Shown here one piece after another: positions 8,901 through 17,088 of a stretch of DNA of 64,000 nucleotides. Both the position numbers and the translations under genes were made by a program. Every line of letters starts with the position of its first letter. Position 1 is the stretch's first letter. The stretch comes from Gemmatimonas groenlandica (GTDB lineage: Bacteria; Gemmatimonadota; Gemmatimonadetes; Gemmatimonadales; Gemmatimonadaceae). The notes beneath the pieces are model-generated. The model searched no databases, was not told where the DNA came from, and saw only the letters and a program-made list of their open reading frames with translations. Location: contig NZ_CP053085.1 in the NCBI RefSeq assembly GCF_013004105.1, positions 4,650,001-4,714,000 on the forward strand, written 5' to 3'.

Positions 8901-9308
8901 TGCGGCATCGGAATCTCCGCGCACATCGTTGTCGAACGCATCGTCCTCGAACGCATCGTCGTCGAGCAGTGCGTCGTCGTCAAGTTCGGCCAAGAGGAGG
9001 CGCACGGACGTCGCACGCGCGAGCGCGTCGGACAACACACGGGATCGGGGACTCGCCTCCAAGGAACCGAGGGTGGCCCACACATGCTTACAGTAGGCGC
9101 CGTCCGCGGCATACGGGCAGGAGCAGCCGAGCAGCGCAGCGCGGCGTTCCATTTCGATCACGACCATGTACTCGTCGGTGCCTTGCACACGGGCCACGGC
9201 CGCGGTCGCGGTGGCATCGAGGACTTGTACGGCCCCGTTGCGCAGAATGGCGTCGCCCCGCTGACGGGACTGGGCGGAAAACTGGCGGGTGAGCAGCGGT
9301 GACGGCAT
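5922..9308 (-). CDS. SWIM zinc-finger SNF2/Rad54-type helicase
   Basis: 1128 residues. A SWIM zinc finger near residue 60 (CSCPYAADGAYCKH) is followed by a long linker with an acidic run (about 120-140), then the SNF2 ATPase: motif I DDMGLGKT near 693, DEAQ motif II near 786, SGTPVENRLEELWSLLDF, and the C-terminal helicase half with QAIDRAHRIGR near 1070. Such proteins are ATP-driven DNA translocases that remodel protein-DNA complexes. The open frame extends to 9944, but the extension is low complexity, and ATG 9306-9308 starts a typical N-terminus (MPSPLLTRQFS). It is transcribed divergently from the next lipoprotein gene. Confidence 0.93.
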   Translation of the reverse strand: MPSPLLTRQFSAQSRQRGDAILRNGAVQVLDATATAAVARVQGTDEYMVVIEMERRAALLGCSCPYAADGAYCKHVWATLGSLEASPRSRVLSDALARATSVRLLLAELDDDALLDDDAFEDDAFDNDVRGDSDAAFGAPVASPRAPHPALPSPLPPPTWPAILDRAAWQMRNADATDYTAYRSRATRAEWPDDRRLVYVIEGSVGGGHSLSLEVMTEKRARDGSWSAPKRFGYSSTVWMQAPEASDREITRLLLGAAPLPDYGIARTSFVIAPHAVTYVLPAVCATGRARLKLAGPPPTLLPVTWERAAHTATTAPAPWQFTIALEREGDGWVLSGALVRGEERRDFREITWMHATGVCLLDGVLAPVAVDGQWPLMIELLLQKRLPIGDNPSAALEQLYAMPRVPALALPPELAITESHAAPTPGVRFVADPVAWRGYSTHMAGVQLVFRYGGAEVSASDAGATRFDGSTRTLYHRDRDAEQEALARLVKLGLTIVRGAESIKAPFVLPRTSLRRVAQQLTVDGWWVEVDGRAFRAPGAVQARVRSGVDWFDLDGTVAYGDTTVSLAAILEAKRLGEDTVLLPNGGLGLLPHDWLDQIGPIFAGGERTTTGARFRTSQLALLDALLATLPHVDVDAAFARQREALRGFERVLPADPAASFTGTLRGYQREGLGWMHFLRTFGFGGCLADDMGLGKTIQVLALLDARRAEGHGPSLVVVPRSLVFNWRTEAAKFAPQLRVVDWSSATRHDAAFDSTAVDMALVTYGTLRRDAVRLSEIAFDYVVLDEAQAIKNQSTATAKACRVLQASHRLAMSGTPVENRLEELWSLLDFLNPGMLGASSRFATSLRSVSADNATAGTTAGVDAVLARALRPVILRRTKREVAPELPERIERTLEVELEPKQRAFYEQVRAKVRAEVMLQVETSGLGRSKLHILEGLLRLRQAACHPVLADARKKALPSAKLDALLPALADVAAEKNKALVFSQFTSFLALVRAALDERGIPYAYLDGRTKNRHACVDRFQNDPSCPIFLISLKAGGHGLNLTAADYVYLLDPWWNPAVEAQAIDRAHRIGRMRHVIATRLVARDTIEEKILALQAGKRALADAILSSDRTGLASIGREELELLLA

Positions 9309-9437
9309 TCGTGCAACGTAATGCGGTCGCCGCTCCCGCTGAGTGGAATGCTCCTCGTCCCCCGTCGTGACGGCGGTAGCAGCCGAGGAGTCGTAGCTCG
9401 ACTCGACTATTCGTACCGTCCACGCCACGAGACATTG

Positions 9438-11855
9438 ATGCCGATGTTGCCCGCCGTTACGCGATCGCCTGTCCGGTTGCTGCTGGTATCCGCCCTGACG
9501 CTGTGGGCGACGACGGGCTGCAGCGGCGGCAGCGATACCCCCGTAACACCGCCCGTGACACCACCGGCCGTCGTCGTGACACGGGTGGAGATCACACCGG
9601 GCGCCGGCACCATCGATGTCGGGGCCAGTCTCACGTTGCAGGCACAGCCATTCAGTGCAGCCGGTGCCGCGCTCACTGGACGGACCGTTTCCTGGCGAAG
9701 CGAGGCGCCGCAAATCGCGACGGTTACCGATCAGGGTGTGGTCACCGGTATCGCGGCCGGCACGGCGCCGGTGGTCGCGACAGTGTCCGGCGTCAGCGTC
9801 ACGACGAGCATCAGCGTGCGCGATGTGAATCGCATCGACGCGGATTCGGTACGTCTCACGGATGTTGGACAGCTGGCGGACTTGCGCATCTCGAGGAACG
9901 GCCAGCCCAGCACCGTCGCGACCGTGACGCTGATCGACGAGCAACGGTGGTTGAGTGAACTGCCGGTGCTCGAGGCGGCGGCGCTGGGGCAGGGACGCGT
10001 GGTGAGCACCGGCCCCGGTCGGGCCCGCGTGCGCGTGCAGGCCGGCACGCTGATCGACACGGTCACGATCGGCGTCACACTCGCCCGTGCACGCATATTC
10101 TCATCGAGCGCACCGGTTGGTCGCACGCACCTTGGCAGCGCTGACACGATCACCCTGCGCGGCTACGCGCTCACGTCGCTGGCTGTCGCCGCGTTGCAAG
10201 CCAACGGATTCACGCCTACTACGACGGCGCGCGACAGCGCCACGTGGCGCTTTGTCTTTCCGCCGGCGGCCGATGCGTGTACAGGGAACCCGCCGGCCAT
10301 TACGCTCACGCTCACCAGCAGCGACGGCGTGCTGCCAAGTGGCCTCACGCGCGCGTTCGCGAACGAGCTGTCACTGGCGGTGGGCGACGCGCGACGCCTC
10401 ACCTCCGCGCAGGCGGAGTGTCTCCGCTTCGCGCCTTCGTCGCAAGCGCGCTACCTGCTGTCGTACGCCGACTCGCGATTGCACGAGAAGGCGAAGACGC
10501 AGCCGGAGTACCCGTGGCCGGATTCCGTGGTGGTTCGGGTCACGCCCGCCGGCCGATCGGCGGCCACGCCGCTCCGAGCACTCGCTCGCAACGCGTTGCT
10601 CTTTGATGGCCCTGAATCGGCACTGCGCTCAGCAGCCGCATCGGCGGTTGCACCCGCTGCCGCGTCGATGGTGCCGGCCGGATGCCCCTATCTAAACGCG
10701 TCGGCACCATTCTGCCGCGCCACGCCGTACGTGCTTGGCGAGGTCTTCACGCACTATCCTTTCGACCGACCGAGCGGGCCGGCGCGCGTGATCGCGATCC
10801 GGGGAAATCTGGTGCTGGCGGTCTTTCGTGCCGACTCGTCGCTGCTCGCGCCAAACGCGGTGGCCCGCGCCGACAGCGCGTTGCGGCTCTTCGCCACCAC
10901 GGGTATTCCCTGGTTGCAAAGTGTGTACAGCCTGTCTGCGCCGACCTCGAGCAGCGATGAGTCCGGACAATTGCTGCTCATGCTGGATGCATCGACGCAA
11001 AGCAGTGCGGGGTGGTTTGCCGATGGCGGTCAAGGGCATGGCCGGTGGGGACGGCTCACCCTCGGTATGCCGGACGGATCGGGGTTTCGGGTCGATGGGT
11101 ACTCCTACTCGCTCAACTACAGCATCATCGCGCACGAAGTCACGCACACCTACCAGTACCGTTGGCGCTGGCAGTACGCCGCGCCGTGGCAGACGTACCT
11201 GGGCACCTCTTGGGGCGTTGAAGGCGGTGCGACGTTCGCGCAGCTGCAGACGCTGCGGGAAACGCTCGGCGTTTCGTTCAGCGCCAATACGAACTTCGAT
11301 GTGCTACCGCTGACCGATCCCGCCTCGTCGTTGTCGGTAGGCGCACGAGCGAGAGGTGACGTCACGGCGGGATACACGCCGGCCGCCAGCATGCTGCGCG
11401 ACTTTATGCAGCGGCTCGCGCAGAGCGGCATGACCACGCGCGATGCGGCGCGCGAAGTCGCCCAAGGCGCGATGGAAGGCTGGCACGGTATCAACGAAGA
11501 AGGGCTCGCCCGCGGGCTGGGACTGACTGCGCGCATGCGCGCCAGGCTCGGCGCCGCGTGGAATCCTACCGACGCGATGCTGCAGTGGACGATGACCGAA
11601 GCCGCCGACGACATGACGTCGAATCCGCTCTACCAGAACGTGAGCAACCGGAAATCGTCGACGACGACGGCAGACGCCAGTCTCCCACCACATGCGCTGG
11701 TGCAGCCGACGGTTGCGGCTGCGGTACTGCGTGCGGCCGGGAACAGTGGTGTGTTCGAGATCAGCGATCCACTCGGCACCGCCTTCCGTGCCGATGCCGT
11801 GGTGGGGACCATGGCGACGACGGCCGTGCAGTGGCTCGTGCTGCGGATTCGCTAG
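9438..11855 (+). CDS. Ig-like (BIG2) metallopeptidase lipoprotein
   Basis: 805 residues. A lipobox at Cys28 (WATTGC) is followed by a Pro/Thr linker and a BIG2 Ig-like domain at about 45-130 (RVEITPGAGTIDVGASLTL, then IATVTDQGVVTGIAAGTA). The C-terminal half carries HEVTH at 566-570 and Glu595 in WGVEGGATFAQL, together the ligand set of a gluzincin of the peptidase-MA type. It is probably a surface-anchored zinc peptidase acting on extracellular protein. ATG 9438 is chosen because it starts the signal sequence; the frame opens 117 bp earlier without one. Substrate unknown. Confidence 0.82.
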   Translation: MPMLPAVTRSPVRLLLVSALTLWATTGCSGGSDTPVTPPVTPPAVVVTRVEITPGAGTIDVGASLTLQAQPFSAAGAALTGRTVSWRSEAPQIATVTDQGVVTGIAAGTAPVVATVSGVSVTTSISVRDVNRIDADSVRLTDVGQLADLRISRNGQPSTVATVTLIDEQRWLSELPVLEAAALGQGRVVSTGPGRARVRVQAGTLIDTVTIGVTLARARIFSSSAPVGRTHLGSADTITLRGYALTSLAVAALQANGFTPTTTARDSATWRFVFPPAADACTGNPPAITLTLTSSDGVLPSGLTRAFANELSLAVGDARRLTSAQAECLRFAPSSQARYLLSYADSRLHEKAKTQPEYPWPDSVVVRVTPAGRSAATPLRALARNALLFDGPESALRSAAASAVAPAAASMVPAGCPYLNASAPFCRATPYVLGEVFTHYPFDRPSGPARVIAIRGNLVLAVFRADSSLLAPNAVARADSALRLFATTGIPWLQSVYSLSAPTSSSDESGQLLLMLDASTQSSAGWFADGGQGHGRWGRLTLGMPDGSGFRVDGYSYSLNYSIIAHEVTHTYQYRWRWQYAAPWQTYLGTSWGVEGGATFAQLQTLRETLGVSFSANTNFDVLPLTDPASSLSVGARARGDVTAGYTPAASMLRDFMQRLAQSGMTTRDAAREVAQGAMEGWHGINEEGLARGLGLTARMRARLGAAWNPTDAMLQWTMTEAADDMTSNPLYQNVSNRKSSTTTADASLPPHALVQPTVAAAVLRAAGNSGVFEISDPLGTAFRADAVVGTMATTAVQWLVLRIR

Positions 11856-11940
11856 CGCGTCGGAGTTGCGTCAACTCTAGACGTCCGCGACGAGTCGCGG
11901 GTCCGCGGTCACTTTCGCGCCCGATCCACCGTTCTCTGCA

Positions 11941-12539
11941 ATGGCCATGCGAATGCAAACTATTTCGCGCGTGCTCGCGCTTACTGTTCCGCTCGCTAAT
12001 TGTGCCGGATATCGTGGCGGCTGGGAGAGCGTCCCGTACGTGGGCGATGCGTCGCCGCGTCTCGCGTCGGCCGCGTCGGCCGCACGAGTCGCGCGAACGC
12101 ACGCGACTGCGATTCGAGGCTGTCACGGTTGTCGCCACCATCGACAATCAGGTCAGGACCTACGACACCAAGGACACGCGTCACGGTTCAGCTGTCGGGC
12201 ATGACCGCGGACTTCGTGTTGCAACCCGCCCTCGCCCGGTTCACGGTGGGTGACAGCACGGTGCAGGGGATCACCGGCACCGTATTCGGCATGTGGGATG
12301 ACGCCGGGCGGCGCGTTGCCAGTGGCGGGCAGTGGGGCGAGAGGCCAACCGGCGAGCGATTCTTGCTTCAGGAACGCGACCGCACGTACATCCTGAATAT
12401 TGACTTCCCTTTCAGATCGCCGTCCCCCGAACTGCGCACCATTTCGCTCGATCTGTCAAAGGCGCTGAGCGCGCCGGGCGTGCCCGCGTTGCCGGTCATC
12501 AAGTTCACGCCGGCAAAATGGAAGCACGGCTACACCTGA
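11941..12539 (+). pseudogene. lipoprotein gene broken by two frameshifts
   Basis: Three reading frames together make one protein. From ATG 11941 a lipoprotein signal (lipobox LANC) runs to VPYVGDASPRLAS. Near 12085 the sensible sequence moves to the next frame (RTRLRFEAVTVVATIDNQV, then RTYDTK), and near 12175 to the third (RVTVQLSGMTADFVLQPAL) and on to TGA 12537-12539. Each switch leaves Ala/Arg/His-rich nonsense in the abandoned frame. The intact product would be a roughly 195-residue secreted beta-rich protein of unknown function. Two independent shifts argue for real decay, although assembly error is possible. Confidence 0.7.
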
Positions 12540-12695
12540 CGCCGTTCACGACTGCCGTGCGTTCGGCAGCGGCCAACGCCAGCAACTCGCGCGTGATCTG
12601 GCGCCGATACGATCGGGGATTGAGCATGCCACAGCCCGACAGTACCTTCACTTCAATTACCACATTGGTTCTCCGTTTCTCCCTCTGCACTTTCT

Positions 12696-13124
12696 ATGCA
12701 ACGCCTATTGCGCCGACTTCCTCTCGTGCTTGCGATGACTGGCTCCTTCATCGCCTGCGGCAACGACTCGCCGACTGAGAGTGATGGCCTTTCCGGTACG
12801 TACATCGCGACCACGTTACGAATCACGCCGACCGGGCAGGCCAGTATCGATGCCCTCGCGCAGGGTGGAAGCATGACGGTGGTAATCAACGACAACCGCA
12901 GCACGGGGGGCTCGCTCACGTTGCCTGCCGTCGTCACCGGCGGCGCGGCACTCACGGCCAGCCTGGCCGGAACTGCGGTGCAGACCGGCGGTACCATCCG
13001 CTTTCAGCACTCGGCCGATACGTTCGTGCGGGACCTGACGTTCACGGTGGGCGCCGGTGTGCTCACGGTGACGGACCAAGCAGCCGGCAGTGCGCGTTTC
13101 ACGATCAGGTTGAGCCGACAGTAG
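12696..13124 (+). CDS. hypothetical lipoprotein
   Basis: 142 residues. A basic N-terminus, a hydrophobic core and lipobox GSFIAC (Cys21) mark a lipoprotein. The mature part is rich in Thr, Ser, Gly and Val, with alternating strands (GTYIATTLRITPTG, MTVVINDN, TIRFQHSADTFVRDLTFTV) suggesting a small beta-barrel or lipocalin-like fold. No family recognised. It follows a decayed lipoprotein gene by 156 bp, a stretch in which I see no gene, and precedes a small membrane protein by 28 bp, so the two may be cotranscribed. Confidence 0.65.
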   Translation: MQRLLRRLPLVLAMTGSFIACGNDSPTESDGLSGTYIATTLRITPTGQASIDALAQGGSMTVVINDNRSTGGSLTLPAVVTGGAALTASLAGTAVQTGGTIRFQHSADTFVRDLTFTVGAGVLTVTDQAAGSARFTIRLSRQ

Positions 13125-13152
13125 CGTCGACCGCTGTTCGCGCCGCGCCGCC

Positions 13153-13503
13153 ATGCACACGATGATCATCGTGTCACTGCTGCTTAACGTCGTGGTCCTC
13201 GCGCCCGTGTGCGGCGGATTGCTCACCAAGGCGCCGTGGGCTCGCCAGAGTTATGGTGAGGCCACCGACGCGCGCGGCATTCTCTTGGCCGTGTACCTGG
13301 CCATTGGTATCGTGTCCGCGCTGCTGCTGTTCCGCCCCGATCCGCCGATGGTCGCGGCGCTTCTGGTGGTGCAAGTGGTCTACAAGCTGTGCACGCCGTT
13401 CACCATCGGTCGGCTCATCCACCCGGTGGTCCTCAGTAACCTCGCGATCGTGGTCGTCCACGCGGCCACGCTCGTCTCGATTTGGCCAGTATTGCGCGCG
13501 TGA
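13153..13503 (+). CDS. small four-helix membrane protein, unrecognised
   Basis: 116 residues with hydrophobic segments at about 4-24, 45-60, 65-83 and 90-110, so four transmembrane helices are likely. There is an SYGEATDARGILLAVY loop between the first two. I cannot assign a family; it resembles DoxX-type or other small uncharacterised inner-membrane proteins only in topology. It is convergent with the antiporter gene, with one base between the two stop codons. Confidence 0.65.
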   Translation: MHTMIIVSLLLNVVVLAPVCGGLLTKAPWARQSYGEATDARGILLAVYLAIGIVSALLLFRPDPPMVAALLVVQVVYKLCTPFTIGRLIHPVVLSNLAIVVVHAATLVSIWPVLRA

Positions 13504-13504
13504 A

Positions 13505-14866
13505 TCACACGCGCCGATTCACTGAACGCTCATACCACTGAAGTACCGGTGTCACCGAAATGCCGTGGATCACAATGCTGCACGCCACCACCGTGACGAC
13601 CAGACTCACCAACAGCGCGGCGTCGCTGCTCGGCACGCCGTGATTGAGCGCGTAGCTCAGGTAGTACAAACTGCCGATGCCGCGAATGCCGAACCAGCCC
13701 AGCAGGAGGCGCTGCGCACGCGAGGTGCGCGATCCCTTGAGTGACAGCCACGTGCTCGCGGGGCGGATCGCGACGAACACCACCACCGCTAGCATCGCAG
13801 CCGGCCAGCTCCACACCGACGCGACGGCGATGCCGACCAACACGACCAGCAGTACTTCGAGCATGCGCTCCAACGTATCTCCGAACGACAACGCCTCGGC
13901 GATCAGCACACCCGCCGCCACGGCCGGCTCCTGACTCTGCTCCGCGCTCACGCGCGCGGTGATGAGCGTCTCGGCCGGCGGGTGTTCCGCAACTCCGACG
14001 CCGACAGCATTGGGTTCGATCAGCTCCGCCACTTCCGGATGTGGCGACGCGCGCACGATGCGCACCTCGGCGTGACGCAGCCCCACGCCGGCCGCAAACA
14101 CCGCGAGGAAGCCCCAGGCATGGGCGCGTTCCGCGGCAACGTAAGAAAGGGCAATGAGCGCCAAGGCGAGGAAGTCGTTGGGTGCGCTGGCGTCGGTGGT
14201 GCGCGCCCGGATGCGGATCGCGAGTTGTCCGAGCCCGGTTCCCAGCAGATAGCCGATGGCGAGACCGCCCGGCACTGCCCACAGCACACGCGTGAGCAAC
14301 CATTCGCCGACCCACGCATCCACGCCCCCGCGCTGCGTGTAGAGCAGCGCGAAGATCACGAACGGAAACGCTGCGCCGTCATTCAGCCCTGCTTCACCCG
14401 ACAATCCGTAGCGCACCCGATCGTGATCTTCCGCGTCATTCACGGTGACCTCGGCCGCTAACACCGGATCGGTGGGCGCGACAATCGCCCCCAGCAGCAG
14501 CGCCATGCCCAGCGGCAAGCCGAGCAGCAGCATGGAGGCGGCGGCGACACCGACGATGGAGAGCAACATCACCGGGCCCGCCAGTCGGAATGCTACGCGC
14601 CACGCCGTGTTCTGCAACGGCAAGCGCAACCGTAGACCGCCCACGAACAGCGACACGATGACGGCAAACTCGGTGAGTGTCTCGAGCCATGTACGCTGCG
14701 ACTCGATGTCGAGCCGCAACAGCTCGAACCCGCCCGGTCCGAGGGCCAGCCCGACCGCGAGGTAGATCAGAGACGTCGAGATGGGAAGTCGCTCGACCTG
14801 CGACGAGGTCAGCGCCATGAGCAGCAGTAGCCCACCAACGGCGGCCATCCATCCGAGGACGCTCAT
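13505..14866 (-). CDS. cation:proton antiporter (NhaP/CPA1-type)
   Basis: 453 residues with about a dozen hydrophobic helices. The signature APTDPVLAAEV (about residues 150-160) is the CPA1 helix carrying the ion-binding Asp, and ERLPISTSLIYLAVGLALGP and GLNDGAAFPF are the usual flanking segments. It should exchange Na+ or K+ for H+ across the inner membrane, for pH and salt balance. The C-terminal end lacks the long cytoplasmic tail of some family members. A small Asp/Pro-rich frame lies 18 bp upstream on the same strand. Confidence 0.92.
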   Translation of the reverse strand: MSVLGWMAAVGGLLLLMALTSSQVERLPISTSLIYLAVGLALGPGGFELLRLDIESQRTWLETLTEFAVIVSLFVGGLRLRLPLQNTAWRVAFRLAGPVMLLSIVGVAAASMLLLGLPLGMALLLGAIVAPTDPVLAAEVTVNDAEDHDRVRYGLSGEAGLNDGAAFPFVIFALLYTQRGGVDAWVGEWLLTRVLWAVPGGLAIGYLLGTGLGQLAIRIRARTTDASAPNDFLALALIALSYVAAERAHAWGFLAVFAAGVGLRHAEVRIVRASPHPEVAELIEPNAVGVGVAEHPPAETLITARVSAEQSQEPAVAAGVLIAEALSFGDTLERMLEVLLVVLVGIAVASVWSWPAAMLAVVVFVAIRPASTWLSLKGSRTSRAQRLLLGWFGIRGIGSLYYLSYALNHGVPSSDAALLVSLVVTVVACSIVIHGISVTPVLQWYERSVNRRV

Positions 14867-14884
14867 TGTCCGCTCACGGTCCCG

Positions 14885-15067
14885 TCATTTCGGTTGCGGA
14901 TCCTCTCGAGCGGGCTCGGCCGGGTCGGGGTCGCCCCGCTCGGGCTCGTTCTGGTCGGGGTCGCGACGGACCGGTTCGATGCGATCGGGCTCGTGCCGGT
15001 CGTTATCGGGATGGTCGACGTCCGGCTGGTCGACGTCGGGACTGTGTGGTGGCAGTGGTGTCGTCAT
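14885..15067 (-). CDS. candidate 60-residue Asp/Pro/Arg-rich microprotein
   Basis: A short frame starting ATG 15067, ending 18 bp before the antiporter start. It consists almost entirely of D, P, E, R, H and N in a loose repeat (VDQPDVDHPDNDRHEPDR, then RDPDQNEPERGDPDPAEP), so it would be disordered and strongly charged. The repeat at DNA level is imperfect. Placement directly upstream of the antiporter suggests cotranscription, but low complexity also makes long open frames by chance in GC-rich DNA. There is no homologue I recognise. Confidence 0.35.
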   Translation of the reverse strand: MTTPLPPHSPDVDQPDVDHPDNDRHEPDRIEPVRRDPDQNEPERGDPDPAEPAREDPQPK

Positions 15068-15233
15068 ACGATGCTCCGGTGTCCGTGAAGTGATCGGTCG
15101 CCAATCACCAGAGCACGGTGCGCGAATCATGCCAACGCCTATACTCGCCAATCTTCAGGAAATCGGCGAATGTTCAGGTGTGCCGAGCCCATTGGCAGCG
15201 CACGTGACAAGTCCCCAACGCGCGAAAACAACG

Positions 15234-15562
15234 ATGACGGAAAAGGCGGTCCCCACGCTGTTCGAGTGGGCCGGCGGCATGACCGCCTTGGAGCGACTCG
15301 TGGACATCCGCACATGATTCGGCAGCATGTCGAGCGGCACTTGGCGGAGCCGCAACGTCAGGCGCGGATGGCCCTGCTGCTCGATACCGCGGACGAAGTG
15401 AATATGCCTGCTGATCCGGGATTCCGATCGGCATTGGTCGCGTATCTCGAGTGGGGTTCTCGCTTGGCGGTCATCAATTCAGAGCCTGGTGCATCGGCCG
15501 AGGAAGACCTGCCGATGCCGCGCTGGGGATGGGGCGTGCCCGGTGGACCGTATCAGGGGTAG
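15234..15562 (+). pseudogene. group II truncated haemoglobin, internally deleted
   Basis: ATG 15234 starts a typical truncated-globin N-terminus (VPTLFEWAGG, then MTALERLVD) and hits a stop at 15315-15317. From about 15300 another frame gives the globin second half: GHPHMIRQHVERHL, LLLDTADEVNMPADPGFRSA, LVAYLEWGSRLAVINS and a C-terminus WGWGVPGGPYQG ending TAG 15560-15562. In intact family members these blocks are separated by roughly 50-55 residues forming helices B to E, including the distal haem pocket. That segment is missing and the join is out of frame, so no functional oxygen-binding protein can be made. Confidence 0.88.
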
Positions 15563-15659
15563 CATGCGCGATGGAGACCTGTCGTCAGGCTCTGTCTCAA
15601 CTGCGTAACCAGTTCCGTTCGGCAATTCGGCGCATTGCGCCATCGCTCAATTTCCTTGT

Positions 15660-16679
15660 ATGAAACGTTCTCTGCTCATGCTCTCCGCCGCTACTGCCAT
15701 GGCTCTCTCGGCCACGTCGCTGGCGGCGGCACCGCGCGCCGAGCGTCCCACCACGACCCGGCGTTGGGACGCTGTTGGCCACCGTGCGATGGCGGCGATG
15801 GCGTACGACCGACTGCGTCCCGCCACCCGCGCTCGCGTCGACGACATCATGCGGGCGCATCCTGACATCGCCGCGCTTGGCGCGAACGTGAACGTCAATA
15901 CGCCGGTGGGTATCCGCGAGGTGTTCCTGCGCGCGTCGGTGTGGCCCGATCAGATTCGGGGCGACGCGCGCTTCTATCCGGAAACCGACAGCAGTGCGCA
16001 ACCCACGCCACTGCTGCCCGGTTACCCGACCATGGCGCGCCGCGCCGGCTGGCACTACCTCTCGCGCTCATTCTCCACTGACGGTACACCGACGATTCCG
16101 CTTGTCGAGCCGAACGTCGCATCGGTCTTCCCGTCGTTGGCCGAGTCACTCGGGGACAACGCCCTTTCTCCCAGTCTGCGCGCCTACAGTCTGAGTTGGA
16201 TCATCCACGTGGTGGGCGATCTGCATCAGCCACTGCATGGCACGTCGCGTTCGGCGGCCGACCAGCCCGACGGCGATGCCGGCGGCAACCGCGTGTGGGT
16301 GCAGCTCCGCGGGTTCGAGCGTGATTCCATCAATCTGCACGCGGTATGGGATGGTTGGGTGGGCCGTCCGTCGCGAGAGCTGCCGATCGATGACGTGGCG
16401 GCGGCGATCGCTCGTGAGCTGCCCATGACCGCAGGGCAGGCGGATGATGCGCTGAACCTGCCGCGAGGTGCGCCACTCGCCGCCACCGTTCGTGCGTGGG
16501 CCGACGAGAGCGCCACCCTCGCGCGCTACATGGCGTACGAGCTACCGCCGCGCGCGGGGAGTGTGCCGCCCGTACTCACCGATGCGTACGTCGCGCTGGG
16601 CACTCGGATCGCGCGGCAACGGCTGGCGCTGTCGGCGTATCGGCTGGCGGCAGTGATCGAGGCGCAGCTCGGTTCGTAG
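15660..16679 (+). CDS. S1/P1 nuclease family, secreted
   Basis: 339 residues. The signal peptide (1-24, ending SLAAAP) is followed by RRWDAVGHRAMAAMAYDRL, where the early Trp and His act as zinc ligands in the family. Further ligands lie in SWIIHVVGDLHQPLHGT and in GDAGGNRVWVQL followed by NLHAVWD. These are three-zinc phospholipase-C-fold nucleases that degrade single-stranded DNA and RNA, and 3'-nucleotides, in the periplasm or outside. The role here is probably phosphate and nucleotide salvage. It is followed by a small membrane protein after 4 bp. Confidence 0.93.
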   Translation: MKRSLLMLSAATAMALSATSLAAAPRAERPTTTRRWDAVGHRAMAAMAYDRLRPATRARVDDIMRAHPDIAALGANVNVNTPVGIREVFLRASVWPDQIRGDARFYPETDSSAQPTPLLPGYPTMARRAGWHYLSRSFSTDGTPTIPLVEPNVASVFPSLAESLGDNALSPSLRAYSLSWIIHVVGDLHQPLHGTSRSAADQPDGDAGGNRVWVQLRGFERDSINLHAVWDGWVGRPSRELPIDDVAAAIARELPMTAGQADDALNLPRGAPLAATVRAWADESATLARYMAYELPPRAGSVPPVLTDAYVALGTRIARQRLALSAYRLAAVIEAQLGS

Positions 16680-16683
16680 CCAA

Positions 16684-17088
16684 ATGCGAACGATGACCTT
16701 CTCGACGCGATATGCACTGGTGGGTATCAGTGCGCTGGCTGTATTGAGTCTGGTGAGCTGGGCGCGACGCGTACGATTTAGTGGAGCCGAGTCGGTGATG
16801 TACCTGATGGGTGTATTGCCAAACGTCGCTGCGGCGATTGCGATTCCGTTCATTCTGCTCGGGATTTGGGCCGATCAACAGCCTAACGCATCGTACGACC
16901 GCACGCGTCGCGCGTTCGTCGTGGTGCTTGTGGGCACGGGCGTCTTGCTCGTCGCCTGGGAGTTCGTCCAGCTGACGAGCCGCGGACTGGTGTTCGACCC
17001 GCATGATCTCGTGGCAACGTGCATCGGGCTGGGCCTCGCGGGTATCCTGTTCACGCTGGTCACTCCACGAGGCACGCACGCCGCGTGA
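16684..17088 (+). CDS. small membrane protein, VanZ-like topology
   Basis: 134 residues with four predicted hydrophobic segments (about 9-25, 38-60, 78-98 and 107-125). The segment WEFVQLTSRGLVFDPHDLVA followed by a Gly-rich helix resembles the E-x-x-Q...D..D pattern of VanZ-like proteins, but the match is weak. The start lies 4 bp after the nuclease gene, and its stop overlaps the GTG start of the next gene by 4 bp, so all three genes are probably one transcript. Confidence 0.6.
   Translation: MRTMTFSTRYALVGISALAVLSLVSWARRVRFSGAESVMYLMGVLPNVAAAIAIPFILLGIWADQQPNASYDRTRRAFVVVLVGTGVLLVAWEFVQLTSRGLVFDPHDLVATCIGLGLAGILFTLVTPRGTHAA

Noticed and set aside
12505-12690. 61-residue minus-strand frame with a plausible-looking helical part
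   Set aside because: It overlaps the pseudogene end and lacks a ribosome site, signal or known family. Too weak to call.
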